64,000 nt of DNA, taken from positions 7,052,501 to 7,116,500 of the forward strand of contig NZ_CP166850.1 in the NCBI RefSeq assembly GCF_041346945.1, given 5' to 3'. Positions 34,493-43,779 of the stretch are shown one piece after another (within the stretch, counting starts at the first letter, position 1; every line of letters starts with the position of its first letter). The DNA is from Amycolatopsis sp. cg9. Lineage in GTDB: Bacteria; Actinomycetota; Actinomycetes; Mycobacteriales; Pseudonocardiaceae. The translations under genes were made by a program, and so were the position numbers. The notes beneath the pieces were generated by a model that was not told the DNA's origin, did not search any database, and saw only the letters and a list, made by a program, of their open reading frames with translations.

Positions 34493-35113
34493 GTGTCGTC
34501 GGAACCGGTCATCGGTGTGCTCGCCATGCAGGGTGCCGTGCGCGAGCACGTCGCCATGCTGGCCGAAGCCGGGGCGCGGGCCGTGCCCGTGCGCCGCGCC
34601 GCCGAGCTGTCCGAAGTGGACGGTCTGGTGTTGCCCGGTGGCGAGTCGACCACGATGTCGCGGCTGCTGGAGACGTTCGAGCTGCTCGAGCCGCTGCGCG
34701 CGCGGATCGCCGAGGGCATGCCCGCCTTCGGCTCGTGCGCGGGGATGATCCTGCTGGCGCGGCAGACCCTCGACGGGCGGCCCGACCAGCAGCAGCTCGG
34801 CGGGCTCGACGTCGTCGTCCGGCGCAACGCCTTCGGCAGGCAGGTCGACTCCTTCGAGGCCGACCTCGACTTCGCCGAGGTCGAGGGCGGGCCGGTGCGC
34901 GCGGTGTTCATCCGGGCGCCGTGGGTCGAGAAGGCCGGGGACGGCGTCGAGGTGCTGGCCACGGTCAGCGGCGTGCCCGGCGTGGCGGACGAGACCGCTA
35001 GGATCGTCGCGGTCCGGCAAGGGGCGGTGCTGGCGACCGCGTTCCACCCGGAACTGACGCCCGACGTGCGGGTGCACCGGCTGTTCGTCGACCTCGTGCG
35101 GAAGGCAGCCTGA
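34493..35113 (+). CDS. pdxT: Pyridoxal 5'-phosphate synthase glutaminase subunit PdxT
   Basis: 206 residues, class I glutamine amidotransferase that releases ammonia for PdxS. Motifs: [22 protein letters not shown] (oxyanion strand), nucleophile Cys in [10 protein letters not shown] (about C83), and FHPEL with the catalytic His and Glu. The GTG at 34493 follows GGGAGG. yebC begins 41 bp after its stop, as in mycobacteria. Confidence 0.96.
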   Translation: MSSEPVIGVLAMQGAVREHVAMLAEAGARAVPVRRAAELSEVDGLVLPGGESTTMSRLLETFELLEPLRARIAEGMPAFGSCAGMILLARQTLDGRPDQQQLGGLDVVVRRNAFGRQVDSFEADLDFAEVEGGPVRAVFIRAPWVEKAGDGVEVLATVSGVPGVADETARIVAVRQGAVLATAFHPELTPDVRVHRLFVDLVRKAA

Positions 35114-35154
35114 GACGCGGTGCCCGGCCGGGGTACGGAACAGATGGAGGAGAG

Positions 35155-35910
35155 ATGAGCGGCCACTCCAAGTGGGCCACCACGAAGCACAAGAAGGCCA
35201 ACCTCGACGCGAAGCGCGGCAAGCTCTTCGCGCGGTTGATCAAGAACATCGAGGTGGCCGCCCGCACGGGCACCGGTGGTGGCGACCCGGATGGCAACCC
35301 GACGCTCTACGACGCCATCCAGAAGGCGAAGAAGAACTCGGTCCCGCAGGACAACATCGAGCGCGCCCGCAAGCGCGGCGCCGGTGAAGAGGCGGGCGGC
35401 GCCGACTGGCAGAACATCACGTACGAGGGCTACGGCCCCAACGGTGTGGCCGTGCTGATCGAGTGCCTGACCGACAACAAGAACCGCGCCGCGATGGAGG
35501 TCCGCACCGCGCTCACGCGCAACAACGGCTCCCTCGCCGACCCGGGTTCGGTCGCCTACATGTTCACCCGCAAGGGTGTCGTGATCATGCCGAAGGGTGA
35601 CGCGACCGAGGACGACGTCCTGATGGCGGTCCTGGACGCGGGCGCCGAAGAGGTCAACGACCTCGACGAGAGCTTCGAGATCGTCTCCGAGGGCGGCGAC
35701 CTGGTCCCGGTGCGCAAGGCGCTGCAGGAGGCCGGCTTCGAGTACGAGTCGGCGGAACTGACGTTCCTCCCGTCGGTCAGCGTCCCCCTGGACGCCGACG
35801 GCGCGAAGAAGGTCTTCAAGCTCATCGACGCCCTCGAGGACTGCGACGACGTCCAGAACGTCTACGCGAACTTCGATGTGTCGGACGAGGTGCTCGCCGA
35901 AGTCGGCTGA
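35155..35910 (+). CDS. yebC: YebC/PmpR-family protein
   Basis: 251 residues, three-domain YebC protein with the universal start [14 protein letters not shown], the [24 protein letters not shown] segment and [19 protein letters not shown]. Members were described as transcription regulators and more recently as translation factors that help ribosomes at proline stretches. ATG 35155 follows GGAGGAG. It lies between pdxT and a strong terminator, with ruvCAB further down, a classic arrangement. Confidence 0.95.
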   Translation: MSGHSKWATTKHKKANLDAKRGKLFARLIKNIEVAARTGTGGGDPDGNPTLYDAIQKAKKNSVPQDNIERARKRGAGEEAGGADWQNITYEGYGPNGVAVLIECLTDNKNRAAMEVRTALTRNNGSLADPGSVAYMFTRKGVVIMPKGDATEDDVLMAVLDAGAEEVNDLDESFEIVSEGGDLVPVRKALQEAGFEYESAELTFLPSVSVPLDADGAKKVFKLIDALEDCDDVQNVYANFDVSDEVLAEVG

Positions 35911-35938
35911 GTTTTCCCCGTCACCGCAACGCATTCGG

Positions 35939-35967
35939 GCCCGGGCCGGAAACTTTCCGGCCCGGGC
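35939..35967 (+). terminator. Terminator after yebC
   Basis: Perfect 14-bp arms GCCCGGGCCGGAAA/TTTCCGGCCCGGGC almost without a spacer, 29 bp after the stop. Confidence 0.85.
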
Positions 35968-36005
35968 ACTGGGCTCTCGGGAGCTTGTCAGGCAGAATGT
36001 GCGCC

Positions 36006-36548
36006 GTGACCTCGACGACCCCCGCCGCCTCCGCCGATCTCGCCGCCGAACTGACGCCCGACGAACAGCGTCTGGTCGAATGGATCGAGGGGCAGGCGAA
36101 GGAACGCGGGAACGCCGTCGTCACCGTCGCCGCGGACGACGAGGGGGCCGGCTACTGCTTCACCGCCTGCGCGTGGGCGCTGCACCACGTGCCCGAGGCC
36201 GTCGTCATCGGGCTGCCGGACCACATGGGCGCGGTCCTGCTCGACGCCTACGTCGACCGCGCGGCCAACGGTGAGATCTTCGAGGTCGGCCGGCGCTACG
36301 ACGACTTCTTCGACGGCGTCCCGGTCGTCCTCGAGCGGGTCAACAAGGGGCACTACCCCGAGTACTTCGGCACCGCGTTCCTCATCTACCCGGACGGCGA
36401 CTTCCCGGCCCTGCAGCTGATCGTCGCGACGCCGGAGGGCAAGTTCCCCTGGCACCCGGACGCGCCCGAGGGCTTCGCGCGGTGGCAGCCGGTGCTGACC
36501 GAGAGCGGCGACCCCGAAAGCTGGACCCCCGGCGTCGACGGCCCTTAG
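36006..36548 (+). CDS. DUF4262-like hypothetical protein
   Basis: 180 residues, soluble and acidic. Features include FTACAWALHHVPEAVVIGLPDHMGAVLLDAY, EVGRRYDDFFDGVPVVLERVNKGHYPEYFGTA and LQLIVATPEGKFPWHPDAPEGF, which resemble DUF4262 proteins of unknown function. Two starts are possible: ATG 35997 or GTG 36006. No Shine-Dalgarno is present, and CAGAAT just upstream may be a -10 element for a leaderless mRNA from the GTG. Its last four bases overlap the convergent DUF985 gene. Confidence 0.7.
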   Translation: MTSTTPAASADLAAELTPDEQRLVEWIEGQAKERGNAVVTVAADDEGAGYCFTACAWALHHVPEAVVIGLPDHMGAVLLDAYVDRAANGEIFEVGRRYDDFFDGVPVVLERVNKGHYPEYFGTAFLIYPDGDFPALQLIVATPEGKFPWHPDAPEGFARWQPVLTESGDPESWTPGVDGP

Positions 36549-36985
36549 AACTTCCGCAGGTCGGCGGCCGCTTCCGGGTACCGCAGCGCCAGGTCCGCCG
36601 CGGCCGCGAACTCCACGCAGTCGTCGGTGTAGGGCGGCACGACGACGGTCCCCAGCAAGCTCCACACACCCCGGGTCACGGTCGCCTGCCACGTCCCGGC
36701 GGGCACGACCACCTGCGGGCGCTCGCCGGCGGCGACGTCGGTTCCCAGCACCGGCCGCTCCACCGAGCCGTCCGGGTGCAGCAGCAGCATCGCGGCCGGC
36801 GCCCCCGCGTGGTGCGCGTACACCTCGACCCGGTCCAGCCGGTGCGGTGCGGAGAACTCGGGCGCGACGAGCAGGTAGTAGATCGCGGACCCGGTGTCCG
36901 ATCGCCAGCTCTGCGCCCACCGCCCCCCTTCGACGGGCAGCGGCTGAAGACCCAGGTGGGTGACGAAATCCGACGGCTCCGGCAT
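36545..36985 (-). CDS. Cupin_5 (DUF985) family protein
   Basis: 146 residues, single cupin domain: [17 protein letters not shown] at the start, [29 protein letters not shown] and [12 protein letters not shown], the DUF985 pattern. No activity is established for the family; sugar-derivative binding is a guess. The start ATG at 36985 has AGGA about 8 bases upstream. It lies opposite to ruvC, whose start is 76 bp away, so the gap holds divergent promoters. Confidence 0.8.
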   Translation of the reverse strand: MPEPSDFVTHLGLQPLPVEGGRWAQSWRSDTGSAIYYLLVAPEFSAPHRLDRVEVYAHHAGAPAAMLLLHPDGSVERPVLGTDVAAGERPQVVVPAGTWQATVTRGVWSLLGTVVVPPYTDDCVEFAAAADLALRYPEAAADLRKF

Positions 36986-37060
36986 GTCACCCATCCTGCC
37001 GCACCCCGCGCCCAGTAGCCTGCGAACTCGAACGGATGTTCGCGGCGGAGGGAAAAGCGG

Positions 37061-37645
37061 GTGCGGGTGCTCGGGGTCGACCCCGGTCTGACCAGGTGCG
37101 GCCTGGGGGTGGTCGACGGCGGCAAGGGCCGGGCCGTCCGCTGCGTCGCCGTCGACGTGGTGCGGACGCCGCCCGACGCCGACCTGGCGCACCGGCTGCT
37201 CGGCATCTCCGACGAGGTCGAACGCTGGCTGGACAAGTACAAGCCGGCCGCCGTCGCGGTCGAGCGCGTGTTCGCCCAGCACAACGTCCGGACGGCGATG
37301 GGCACCGCGCAGGCGGGCGGGGTGGTCGCGCTCGCGGCCGCGCGCCGCGGCCTGCCCGTCGTGTTCCACACGCCCAGCGAGGTCAAGGCCGCCGTCAGCG
37401 GGTCGGGCCGCGCGGACAAGGCGCAGGTCACCGCCATGGTGATGCGGCTGCTCAACCTCGAAGTCGCCCCGCACCCCGCCGACGCCGCGGACGCCCTCGC
37501 GCTGGCCATCTGCCACCTCTGGCGGGAGCCGATGCGCGCGCGGCTCGCCGAGGCCGAAGCCCGCGCCGCCGAAATGGCCCGCACCCACAAGGCCCGCCTC
37601 GCCGCCGCGGCGAAGCAGGCGAAGAACCCAGGAGCAGCACGATGA
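37061..37645 (+). CDS. ruvC: Holliday junction resolvase RuvC
   Basis: 194 residues. Endonuclease with catalytic acidic residues in [12 protein letters not shown] (D7), VAVERVF (E~68) and [15 protein letters not shown] near the C terminus. It cuts Holliday junctions with RuvAB. The C-terminal ~30 residues are an Ala/Lys-rich helix ([25 protein letters not shown]), an extension beyond E. coli RuvC. The GTG at 37061 starts the ruvCAB operon; the stop overlaps ruvA (ATGA). Confidence 0.96.
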   Translation: MRVLGVDPGLTRCGLGVVDGGKGRAVRCVAVDVVRTPPDADLAHRLLGISDEVERWLDKYKPAAVAVERVFAQHNVRTAMGTAQAGGVVALAAARRGLPVVFHTPSEVKAAVSGSGRADKAQVTAMVMRLLNLEVAPHPADAADALALAICHLWREPMRARLAEAEARAAEMARTHKARLAAAAKQAKNPGAAR

Positions 37646-38235
37646 TCTCGTCGGTACGCGGAGAAGTCCTCTCGGTCGGGCTGGACCACGTCGTGGTCGA
37701 GGTCGGCGGGGTCGGCTTCGCCGTGCAGGCCACCCCGGCGACGCTGGCGACCCTGCGCCGCGGCGAAGAAGCCCGGCTGCACACCGCGCTGGTCGTGCGC
37801 GAAGACTCGCTGACGCTGTTCGGGTTCGCCGACGCCGACGCGCGCGAGCTGTTCGGGCTGCTGCAGACGGTGTCCGGGATCGGGCCGCGGCTCGCGCTGG
37901 CCACCCTCGCCGTGCTCGACCCCGACAAACTGCGCGGCGCCCTGGTCGAAGGCAACATCACGGTGCTCACGTCGGTGCCCGGCATCGGCCGCAAGGGCGC
38001 CGAACGGCTCACCCTCGAACTGCGCGACAAGGTCACCGCCCTCGGCTCCGGCGACGCGCCGGCCACCACCGCGCCCGGCGCGCTGCGGGCCGAGGTCGTC
38101 GAGGCGCTGGCCGGGCTCGGGTTCCCGGCGAAGCAGGCCGAGCAGGCCGTCGACAAGGTGCTCGCCGACGGTGACGGCCACACGACGGCCAGCGTGCTGC
38201 GCGCGTCACTGGCCACCCTCGGCCGGAAACGGTAG
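37642..38235 (+). CDS. ruvA: Holliday junction branch-migration protein RuvA
   Basis: 197 residues: OB-fold N-terminal domain ([12 protein letters not shown]), two helix-hairpin-helix motifs ([15 protein letters not shown] and [19 protein letters not shown]), and domain III that contacts RuvB ([22 protein letters not shown]). It binds the four-way junction as tetramers. The ATG at 37642 overlaps the ruvC stop by four bases; ruvB follows 8 bp after its stop. Confidence 0.96.
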   Translation: MISSVRGEVLSVGLDHVVVEVGGVGFAVQATPATLATLRRGEEARLHTALVVREDSLTLFGFADADARELFGLLQTVSGIGPRLALATLAVLDPDKLRGALVEGNITVLTSVPGIGRKGAERLTLELRDKVTALGSGDAPATTAPGALRAEVVEALAGLGFPAKQAEQAVDKVLADGDGHTTASVLRASLATLGRKR

Positions 38236-38243
38236 GCCGGGCC

Positions 38244-39311
38244 GTGGAGTATGAAGCCGTGGAGGAAGACGAGGCCCTCTCGGCGTGGGCCCAGACCGGC
38301 GAGGAAAACGTCGAGGGCACCCTGCGGCCGCGCAAGCTCGACGAGTTCGTCGGCCAGCCGCGCGTGCGCGAGCAGCTGGAGCTGGTGCTGGAGAGCGCCC
38401 GCCGCCGCGGTGTGCCGCCCGACCACGTCCTGCTCTCCGGCCCGCCCGGGCTGGGCAAGACCTCAATGGCGATGATCGTCGCGGCCGAGCTCGGCGCGGC
38501 CATCCGGATCACCTCGGGCCCGGCCCTCGAACGGGCCGGCGACCTCGCCGCGATGCTGTCCAACCTCGCGCCCGGCGACGTCCTGTTCATCGACGAGATC
38601 CACCGGATCGCCCGCCCGGCCGAGGAGATGCTCTACCTCGCGATGGAGGACTTCCGGGTCGACGTCGTGGTCGGCAAGGGTCCGGGCGCCACCAGCATCC
38701 CGCTCGAAATCGCGCCGTTCACGCTGGTCGGGGCGACCACGCGGTCGGGCTCGCTGACCGGGCCGCTGCGCGACCGGTTCGGCTTCACCGGCCAGATGGA
38801 GTTCTACACCGACACCGAGCTGGAGCTGGTCGTCCGCCGCGCCGCGACGATCCTCGACATCCCGATCGACCGCGACGGCTGCCAGGAGATCGCCGGCCGC
38901 TCGCGGGGCACGCCCCGGATCGCGAACCGGCTGCTGCGGCGCGTCCGCGACTACGCCGAGGTCCGCGCGGACGGCAAGGTGACCCTCGCGGTCGCCCGCG
39001 CCGCGCTGGCCGTCTACGACGTCGACGAGCTCGGCCTCGACCGGCTCGACCGCGCCGTCCTCACCGCGCTGACCAGGTCGTTCGGTGGCGGGCCGGTGGG
39101 CATTTCGACGCTCGCGGTCGCCGTGGGGGAGGAGGCGACGACCGTGGAAGAGGTGTGTGAGCCCTACCTCGTGCGCGCCGGTATGCTCGCCCGCACCCCG
39201 CGGGGCCGGGTCGCCACGGCGGCCGCCTGGGAGCACCTCGGCCTGGTGCCGCCCGCCGACCACCCGGGGCGCCCCGACCCGGGCGGGCTCTCGCCGTTCG
39301 AGCAGGACTGA
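38244..39311 (+). CDS. ruvB: Holliday junction helicase motor RuvB
   Basis: 355 residues, AAA+ ATPase. Walker [13 protein letters not shown], Walker B FIDEIHR, sensor 1 GATTRSGSL, arginine finger LRDRFGF, and winged helix domain III with [17 protein letters not shown]. It drives branch migration on RuvA-bound junctions. GTG 38244 is preceded by a weak ribosome site, consistent with coupling to ruvA. It has a ~20-residue acidic N-terminal extension before [12 protein letters not shown]. Confidence 0.97.
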   Translation: MEYEAVEEDEALSAWAQTGEENVEGTLRPRKLDEFVGQPRVREQLELVLESARRRGVPPDHVLLSGPPGLGKTSMAMIVAAELGAAIRITSGPALERAGDLAAMLSNLAPGDVLFIDEIHRIARPAEEMLYLAMEDFRVDVVVGKGPGATSIPLEIAPFTLVGATTRSGSLTGPLRDRFGFTGQMEFYTDTELELVVRRAATILDIPIDRDGCQEIAGRSRGTPRIANRLLRRVRDYAEVRADGKVTLAVARAALAVYDVDELGLDRLDRAVLTALTRSFGGGPVGISTLAVAVGEEATTVEEVCEPYLVRAGMLARTPRGRVATAAAWEHLGLVPPADHPGRPDPGGLSPFEQD

Positions 39312-39430
39312 GCGGCCGGAACCGGCGGGTGGGTGCTGGCGTCCGCGCTGGTACCTGGCACACTTGACAGGAGCACATACCCAAAAACCGGACATTTCGG
39401 CTGGGCCCGGTGTCCGTCGAACGGAGAATC

Positions 39431-39835
39431 ATGCAACAGCTATTGCTGCCCCTGCTGCTCGTGCTCGTCCTCGCCGTGCCGCTGGTGATGAGCACGCGGA
39501 AGCAGAAGAAGCAGCAGGCCGCGCAGCAGGAACTGCAGAGCAGCCTGGCGCCCGGTGACCGCGTGATGACCACCTCGGGTCTCTACGGCACCGTGGCCGA
39601 CGCCACCGGCGACACCACGATCGACATCGAGATCGCGCCCGGCGTCGTCACCACCTGGCTGCGGCTCGCGGTCCGCGAGAAGGTCGAGCCGGTCGTCGAG
39701 ACCGACGAGGACACCGCCGACGAGGTGGCGGCCCCCGCCGAGGAGTCGATCATCGAGTCGGACGCCGGCGTCAAGACCGAAGAGCCGCAGACCACCGCGC
39801 AGGTGGCGCCGCCGCTGGAGCACGGCAAGAAGTAA
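39431..39835 (+). CDS. yajC: Sec translocon accessory protein YajC
   Basis: 134 residues. N-terminal membrane helix (LLLPLLLVLVLAVPLVM), then RKQKKQQAAQQELQSSLAPGDRVMTTSGLYGTV, the YajC core. The acidic C-terminal ~50 residues are disordered. It assembles with SecDF. The ATG at 39431 follows CGGAGAATC. The secD gene lies 218 bp further on past a hairpin. Confidence 0.93.
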   Translation: MQQLLLPLLLVLVLAVPLVMSTRKQKKQQAAQQELQSSLAPGDRVMTTSGLYGTVADATGDTTIDIEIAPGVVTTWLRLAVREKVEPVVETDEDTADEVAAPAEESIIESDAGVKTEEPQTTAQVAPPLEHGKK

Positions 39836-39905
39836 CCCCGCGCTCGCTCCCGGGCACGCGGCGAAAGCCCCGACGAAAGTCGGTGTGGCCTGCAACGCCG
39901 GGCTC

Positions 39906-39937
39906 ACGCAGCACCGAGTAGTGTCTCGGTGCTGCGT
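39906..39937 (+). terminator. Hairpin between yajC and secD
   Basis: Perfect 13-bp stem ACGCAGCACCGAG/CTCGGTGCTGCGT with loop TAGTGT. It lacks a T tract, so it may be a terminator, attenuator or mRNA-stability element inside the operon. Confidence 0.6.
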
Positions 39938-40053
39938 GCGTGTCCGCCGTCATACCCGTGCCCGGGAGTGAATCGCACACAGTCCCTCCCGGTAACCCTC
40001 CGGGCGGGCACCGCAACGTTGGGGTCCACCCCGTCCGAGGAGACCGAAGCACT

Positions 40054-41850
40054 GTGGCAGCTTCAGCCGGGCATCTCCGCCCGGGACGCTATCTCGCCCT
40101 GTTCGCCCTGATCGTGATCGTGCTGTACGCGCTGGTGTTCCTCACCGGCAACCACAAGCCGACCCCGAAGCTGGGCATCGACCTGCAGGGCGGCACCCGG
40201 GTCACGCTCACCGCCCGCACCCCCGACGGCGGCCAGCCGACCCGGGAGTCCCTGAACCAGGCGCGCCAGATCATCGAACGGCGCGTCAACGGGATCGGCG
40301 TCAGCGGCACCGAGGTCCTCCTCGACGGCAACAACGTCGTCATCACCGTCCCCGGTGAGCAGGGCGACCAGGCGAAGAACCTGGGCAAGACCGCGAAGCT
40401 GGGCTTCCGGAAGGTCGTCGCGAACGCGACCCAGCCGGTCGTGCCGCCGCAGACGACGACCCCGCCGCCGGCCACCGGCACGCCGACGTCGGGCGCACCG
40501 ACCTCCGGTGCGCCGAGCAGCTCCGCGCCGCCCGCTTCGTCGAGCGCGCCGCCGTCGAGCCCGGCCGCCGGTGGTGGCGGGGCCGCCGCCGCGCCCGCGC
40601 AGCAGCCGAGCACCCCGGCCGCCCCGAGCAGCAGCGCCACGCCGCCGCCGTCGTCGAGCCAGGCGCCGGCCCCGTCGGACGGCTCGGTCGACGCCGAGAC
40701 CGCGAAGCAGATCCAGGCCGCGAAGGCGGTGCGCCAGGACCCGAAGCTGATCGGCGCCGACGGCCAGGCGAACCAGGAGCTCGTCGCGAAGGCGATGGCG
40801 TCGCTGACCTGCGCGCCCAACGCCAAGGACCCCCTCGAGGGCAACGACGACCCGAAGCTGCCGCTGGTCGCCTGCGGTGACCACGACACGTACAAGTACC
40901 TGCTGGAGCCGGAGTTCCTGCCGGGCACCGAGATCGCCGACTCGACCTCGGGCTACGACTCGCAGCGCGGCCAGTGGGTGGTGAACCTCAGCTTCAAGAG
41001 CGAGGGCACCAAGACCTGGGCCGACTTCACCTCGAAGAACACCGGCCAGCAGGCCGCGTTCGTCCTCGACACGCAGGTCGTGTCCGCGCCGAACATCCAG
41101 GTGGCCATCCTCGACGGCAACACCCAGATCACCGGCAAGTTCACGCAGACCGAGGCGAAGGATCTCTCGGACATCCTCAAGTACGGCTCGCTGCCGCTGT
41201 CGTTCGCCTCGTCGGACGCGACCACGGTATCGGCGACCCTCGGCCTCGCGTCGCTGCAGGCCGGCCTCATCGCCGGCGGCATCGGCCTGCTGGTCGTGTT
41301 CGTCTACTGCCTGTTCTACTACCGGCTGCTCGGCGTGCTCACCATCCTGTCGCTGGCCCTGTCCGGCGCGCTGGTGTTCGCGGTGCTGGTGCTGCTCGGC
41401 CGCTGGATCGGCTACACGCTGGACCTCGCGGGCATCGCCGGCCTGATCATCGCCATCGGGATCACGGCGGACTCGTTCGTCATCTACTTCGAACGGCTCA
41501 AGGACGAGATCCGGGAGGGCCGGACGTTCCGGTCCGCGGTGCCGCGCGGCTGGGTCCGCGCCCGGCGCACCATCCTGGCTTCGGACGCGGTGAGCTTCCT
41601 GGCCGCGGCCATCCTGTACGTCATCGCGGTCGGCGACGTCCAGGGCTTCGCGTTCACCCTCGGCATGTCCACGGTGCTCGACCTGGTGGTCGTGTACCTG
41701 GTGACGCACCCGCTGGTGGCCATCGTGTCCACGTCGAAGAACGCGTTCCTGTCCAATCCGAGGCACCTGGGTCTCGGCGCCGTGCAGCAATTGGGTTCGC
41801 AGCGGAAGAAGGCGACCTCGGTCGGCCGCGCGAACGTGAAGGAGGCCTGA
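40054..41850 (+). CDS. secD: Protein translocase subunit SecD
   Basis: 598 residues. TM1 at about 14-31, the periplasmic GIDLQGGTRVTL motif, a Pro/Ser/Ala-rich insert at about 129-212, a second periplasmic part, and a five-helix bundle with GITADSFVIYFERLKDEIREGR and SFLAAAILYVIAVGDVQGFAFTLG. SecD with SecF uses the proton gradient to pull exported proteins across. The GTG at 40054 has GAGGAG somewhat far upstream (10 bases). secF starts one base after the stop codon. Confidence 0.95.
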   Translation: MAASAGHLRPGRYLALFALIVIVLYALVFLTGNHKPTPKLGIDLQGGTRVTLTARTPDGGQPTRESLNQARQIIERRVNGIGVSGTEVLLDGNNVVITVPGEQGDQAKNLGKTAKLGFRKVVANATQPVVPPQTTTPPPATGTPTSGAPTSGAPSSSAPPASSSAPPSSPAAGGGGAAAAPAQQPSTPAAPSSSATPPPSSSQAPAPSDGSVDAETAKQIQAAKAVRQDPKLIGADGQANQELVAKAMASLTCAPNAKDPLEGNDDPKLPLVACGDHDTYKYLLEPEFLPGTEIADSTSGYDSQRGQWVVNLSFKSEGTKTWADFTSKNTGQQAAFVLDTQVVSAPNIQVAILDGNTQITGKFTQTEAKDLSDILKYGSLPLSFASSDATTVSATLGLASLQAGLIAGGIGLLVVFVYCLFYYRLLGVLTILSLALSGALVFAVLVLLGRWIGYTLDLAGIAGLIIAIGITADSFVIYFERLKDEIREGRTFRSAVPRGWVRARRTILASDAVSFLAAAILYVIAVGDVQGFAFTLGMSTVLDLVVVYLVTHPLVAIVSTSKNAFLSNPRHLGLGAVQQLGSQRKKATSVGRANVKEA

Positions 41851-41851
41851 C

Positions 41852-43069
41852 GTGGGGGTCGAAGAACTGGGCACGGACGCCGAGGGCAACGCCAAGGTGG
41901 CGGCCAAGCCCGGCAAGAAGGAAAGCGTCTTCCACCGGCTGTACGTCGGCACCGGCGCGTTCGACGTCGTCGGCAAGCGCAAGCGCTGGTACATGTTCTT
42001 CGCCGCGCTGGTGCTGGTCTGCCTCGCGTCGATGGTGTTCCGCGGCTTCAACCTCGGCATCGAGTTCGAGGGCGGCACGCAGATCCAGATGCCGGCCAAC
42101 GGCATCCACGGCGTGATCACCGAGGAGCAGGCGAAGGAGTCGTTCCAGAAGGCGCTCGGCCGCCCGGCCTCGGAGGCGCAGAAGGTCGGCACCGGCAACG
42201 CGGCGACCATCCAGATCCGAACCGACACGCTGAACGCGGCCGACGTCGCCAAGCTCAAGCAGGGCCTGTTCACCGACCTCGGGCCGAAGGCGGGCAACGG
42301 CCAGCCCAGCGCGCAGACGATCAGCGACAGCGCGGTGAGCGCGTCGTGGGGCGGGGAGATCTCGCAGAAGGCGCTGATCGCGCTCGGGGTCTTCCTCGTC
42401 GCGGTCGTCATCTTCCTGGCGATCTACTTCGACGCGCGGATGGCGGTGGCGGCGCTCGTCTCGCTGCTGCACGACATCCTGGTCACCGCGGGCGTGTACT
42501 CGCTGATCGGCTTCGAGGTCACGCCGGCGACGGTGATCGGCCTCCTGACGATCCTCGGGTTCTCGCTCTACGACACGGTGGTGGTGTTCGACAAGGTCCG
42601 CGAGAACACGCGCGGCCTGCTCGGGCTGACCCGCCGCACGTACGGCGAGGCCGCGAACCTGGCGCTGAACCAGACCCTGATGCGGTCGTTCAACACGGCG
42701 TTCATCGCGCTGCTGCCGATCCTGGGCCTGCTGATCGTCGGGTACGTGCTGCTCGGCTCGGGCACGCTGCAGGACCTGGCGCTGGTGCAGCTGACCGGTA
42801 CCCTCGTCGGCGTCCTGTCGTCGGTCGCGCTGGCCACGCCGCTGCTGGTCGACTTCAAGATGCGCGACCCGAAGTACGCGCAGCAGGCCGAGCGCGTCCG
42901 CCAGCGCCGCCTCAACCAGGAGCGCAAGGCCGCGGGCGGCGAGGACTTCGACGCCTCGGACGACGACGCCCTGGCCAAGGAGCTGCGCAAGGAGAAGGCG
43001 TACGCGGCCGCGGCCAGCGTCCCCGCCCGGATCCAGAAGCAGCGCCCGGCGGGCAAGCGGAAGCGCTGA
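41852..43069 (+). CDS. secF: Protein translocase subunit SecF
   Basis: 405 residues. TM1 (WYMFFAALVLVCLASMVFRG), LGIEFEGGTQIQM, and the C-terminal helices with YSLIGFEVTPATVIGLLTILGFSLYDTVVVFDKVREN, the SecF signature. The basic C-terminal tail of ~70 residues is cytoplasmic. The GTG at 41852 lies one base after the secD stop, so they are translated together; apt starts one base after its own stop. Confidence 0.96.
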   Translation: MGVEELGTDAEGNAKVAAKPGKKESVFHRLYVGTGAFDVVGKRKRWYMFFAALVLVCLASMVFRGFNLGIEFEGGTQIQMPANGIHGVITEEQAKESFQKALGRPASEAQKVGTGNAATIQIRTDTLNAADVAKLKQGLFTDLGPKAGNGQPSAQTISDSAVSASWGGEISQKALIALGVFLVAVVIFLAIYFDARMAVAALVSLLHDILVTAGVYSLIGFEVTPATVIGLLTILGFSLYDTVVVFDKVRENTRGLLGLTRRTYGEAANLALNQTLMRSFNTAFIALLPILGLLIVGYVLLGSGTLQDLALVQLTGTLVGVLSSVALATPLLVDFKMRDPKYAQQAERVRQRRLNQERKAAGGEDFDASDDDALAKELRKEKAYAAAASVPARIQKQRPAGKRKR

Positions 43070-43070
43070 C

Positions 43071-43589
43071 GTGGAGCTGGACGAGGCCCTCGGCCTGATC
43101 GCCGAGGTGCCGGACTTCCCCGAGCCCGGCGTGCTGTTCCGCGACCTGAGCCCGCTCTTCGCGGACGCGGGCGGGTTCAAGGCGGTCACCGACGCGCTGG
43201 CCGGCACGCTCGACCCGGGCGTCGAGGCGCTCGCGGGCGTGGAAGCCCGCGGGTTCCTCCTCGCCGCGGCTGTCGGGTACGCCCGCGGCCTCGGCGTGGT
43301 GCTGATCCGCAAGCCGGGCAAGCTCCCGCAGGTCGCGGGCCGCGTCGACTACGCGCTGGAGTACGGCACGGCGACGGTCGAGCTGCCGGCCGGCGTGGTC
43401 CGGCCGGGCCAGCGGATCGCGATCCTGGACGACGTCCTGGCCACCGGCGGCACGGTGGCCGCGACCGGCAAGCTCCTGGAGGACGCCGGCGCGGTCGTCG
43501 ACGGCGTTTCGGTGGTCCTCGAGCTGGGTGCGCTGGGCGGCCGCGGGGTCCTCGGCGACCGGAAGGTCCACGCCCTCCGGACCTGCTGA
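43071..43589 (+). CDS. apt: Adenine phosphoribosyltransferase
   Basis: 172 residues. Converts adenine and PRPP to AMP. Conserved IAEVPDFPEPGVLFRDLSPLFAD, ALAGVEARGFLLAAAVGYARGLGVVLIRKPGKLP and the PRPP loop ILDDVLATGGTVAATG. The GTG at 43071 is one base after secF, so purine salvage is cotranscribed with secDF, as in mycobacteria. A two-part hairpin follows the stop. Confidence 0.95.
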   Translation: MELDEALGLIAEVPDFPEPGVLFRDLSPLFADAGGFKAVTDALAGTLDPGVEALAGVEARGFLLAAAVGYARGLGVVLIRKPGKLPQVAGRVDYALEYGTATVELPAGVVRPGQRIAILDDVLATGGTVAATGKLLEDAGAVVDGVSVVLELGALGGRGVLGDRKVHALRTC

Positions 43590-43594
43590 CGTGC

Positions 43595-43643
43595 CATGAG
43601 GGGCACCTTCCCGGCTTTCGAAGCCAGGAAGGTGCCCCTCATG
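43595..43643 (+). terminator. Two-tier hairpin terminator after apt
   Basis: Outer arms CATGAGGGGCACCTTCC and GGAAGGTGCCCCTCATG pair perfectly (17 bp); inside them GGCTT/AAGCC forms a second small stem. It begins 5 bp after the apt stop. Confidence 0.85.
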
Positions 43644-43779
43644 ACTTTCGTCACCGCCGTGGTGGCGAACCCGCTGGTCGGGGCCTCGGCATCCCCCTGA
43701 ACGGGCGCACCCGACAGGGCTACGAGGCGCAACGGCTACCCTGGTGGTCCGAAGGCCGCACGAGCAGCAGGAGGTGCGG

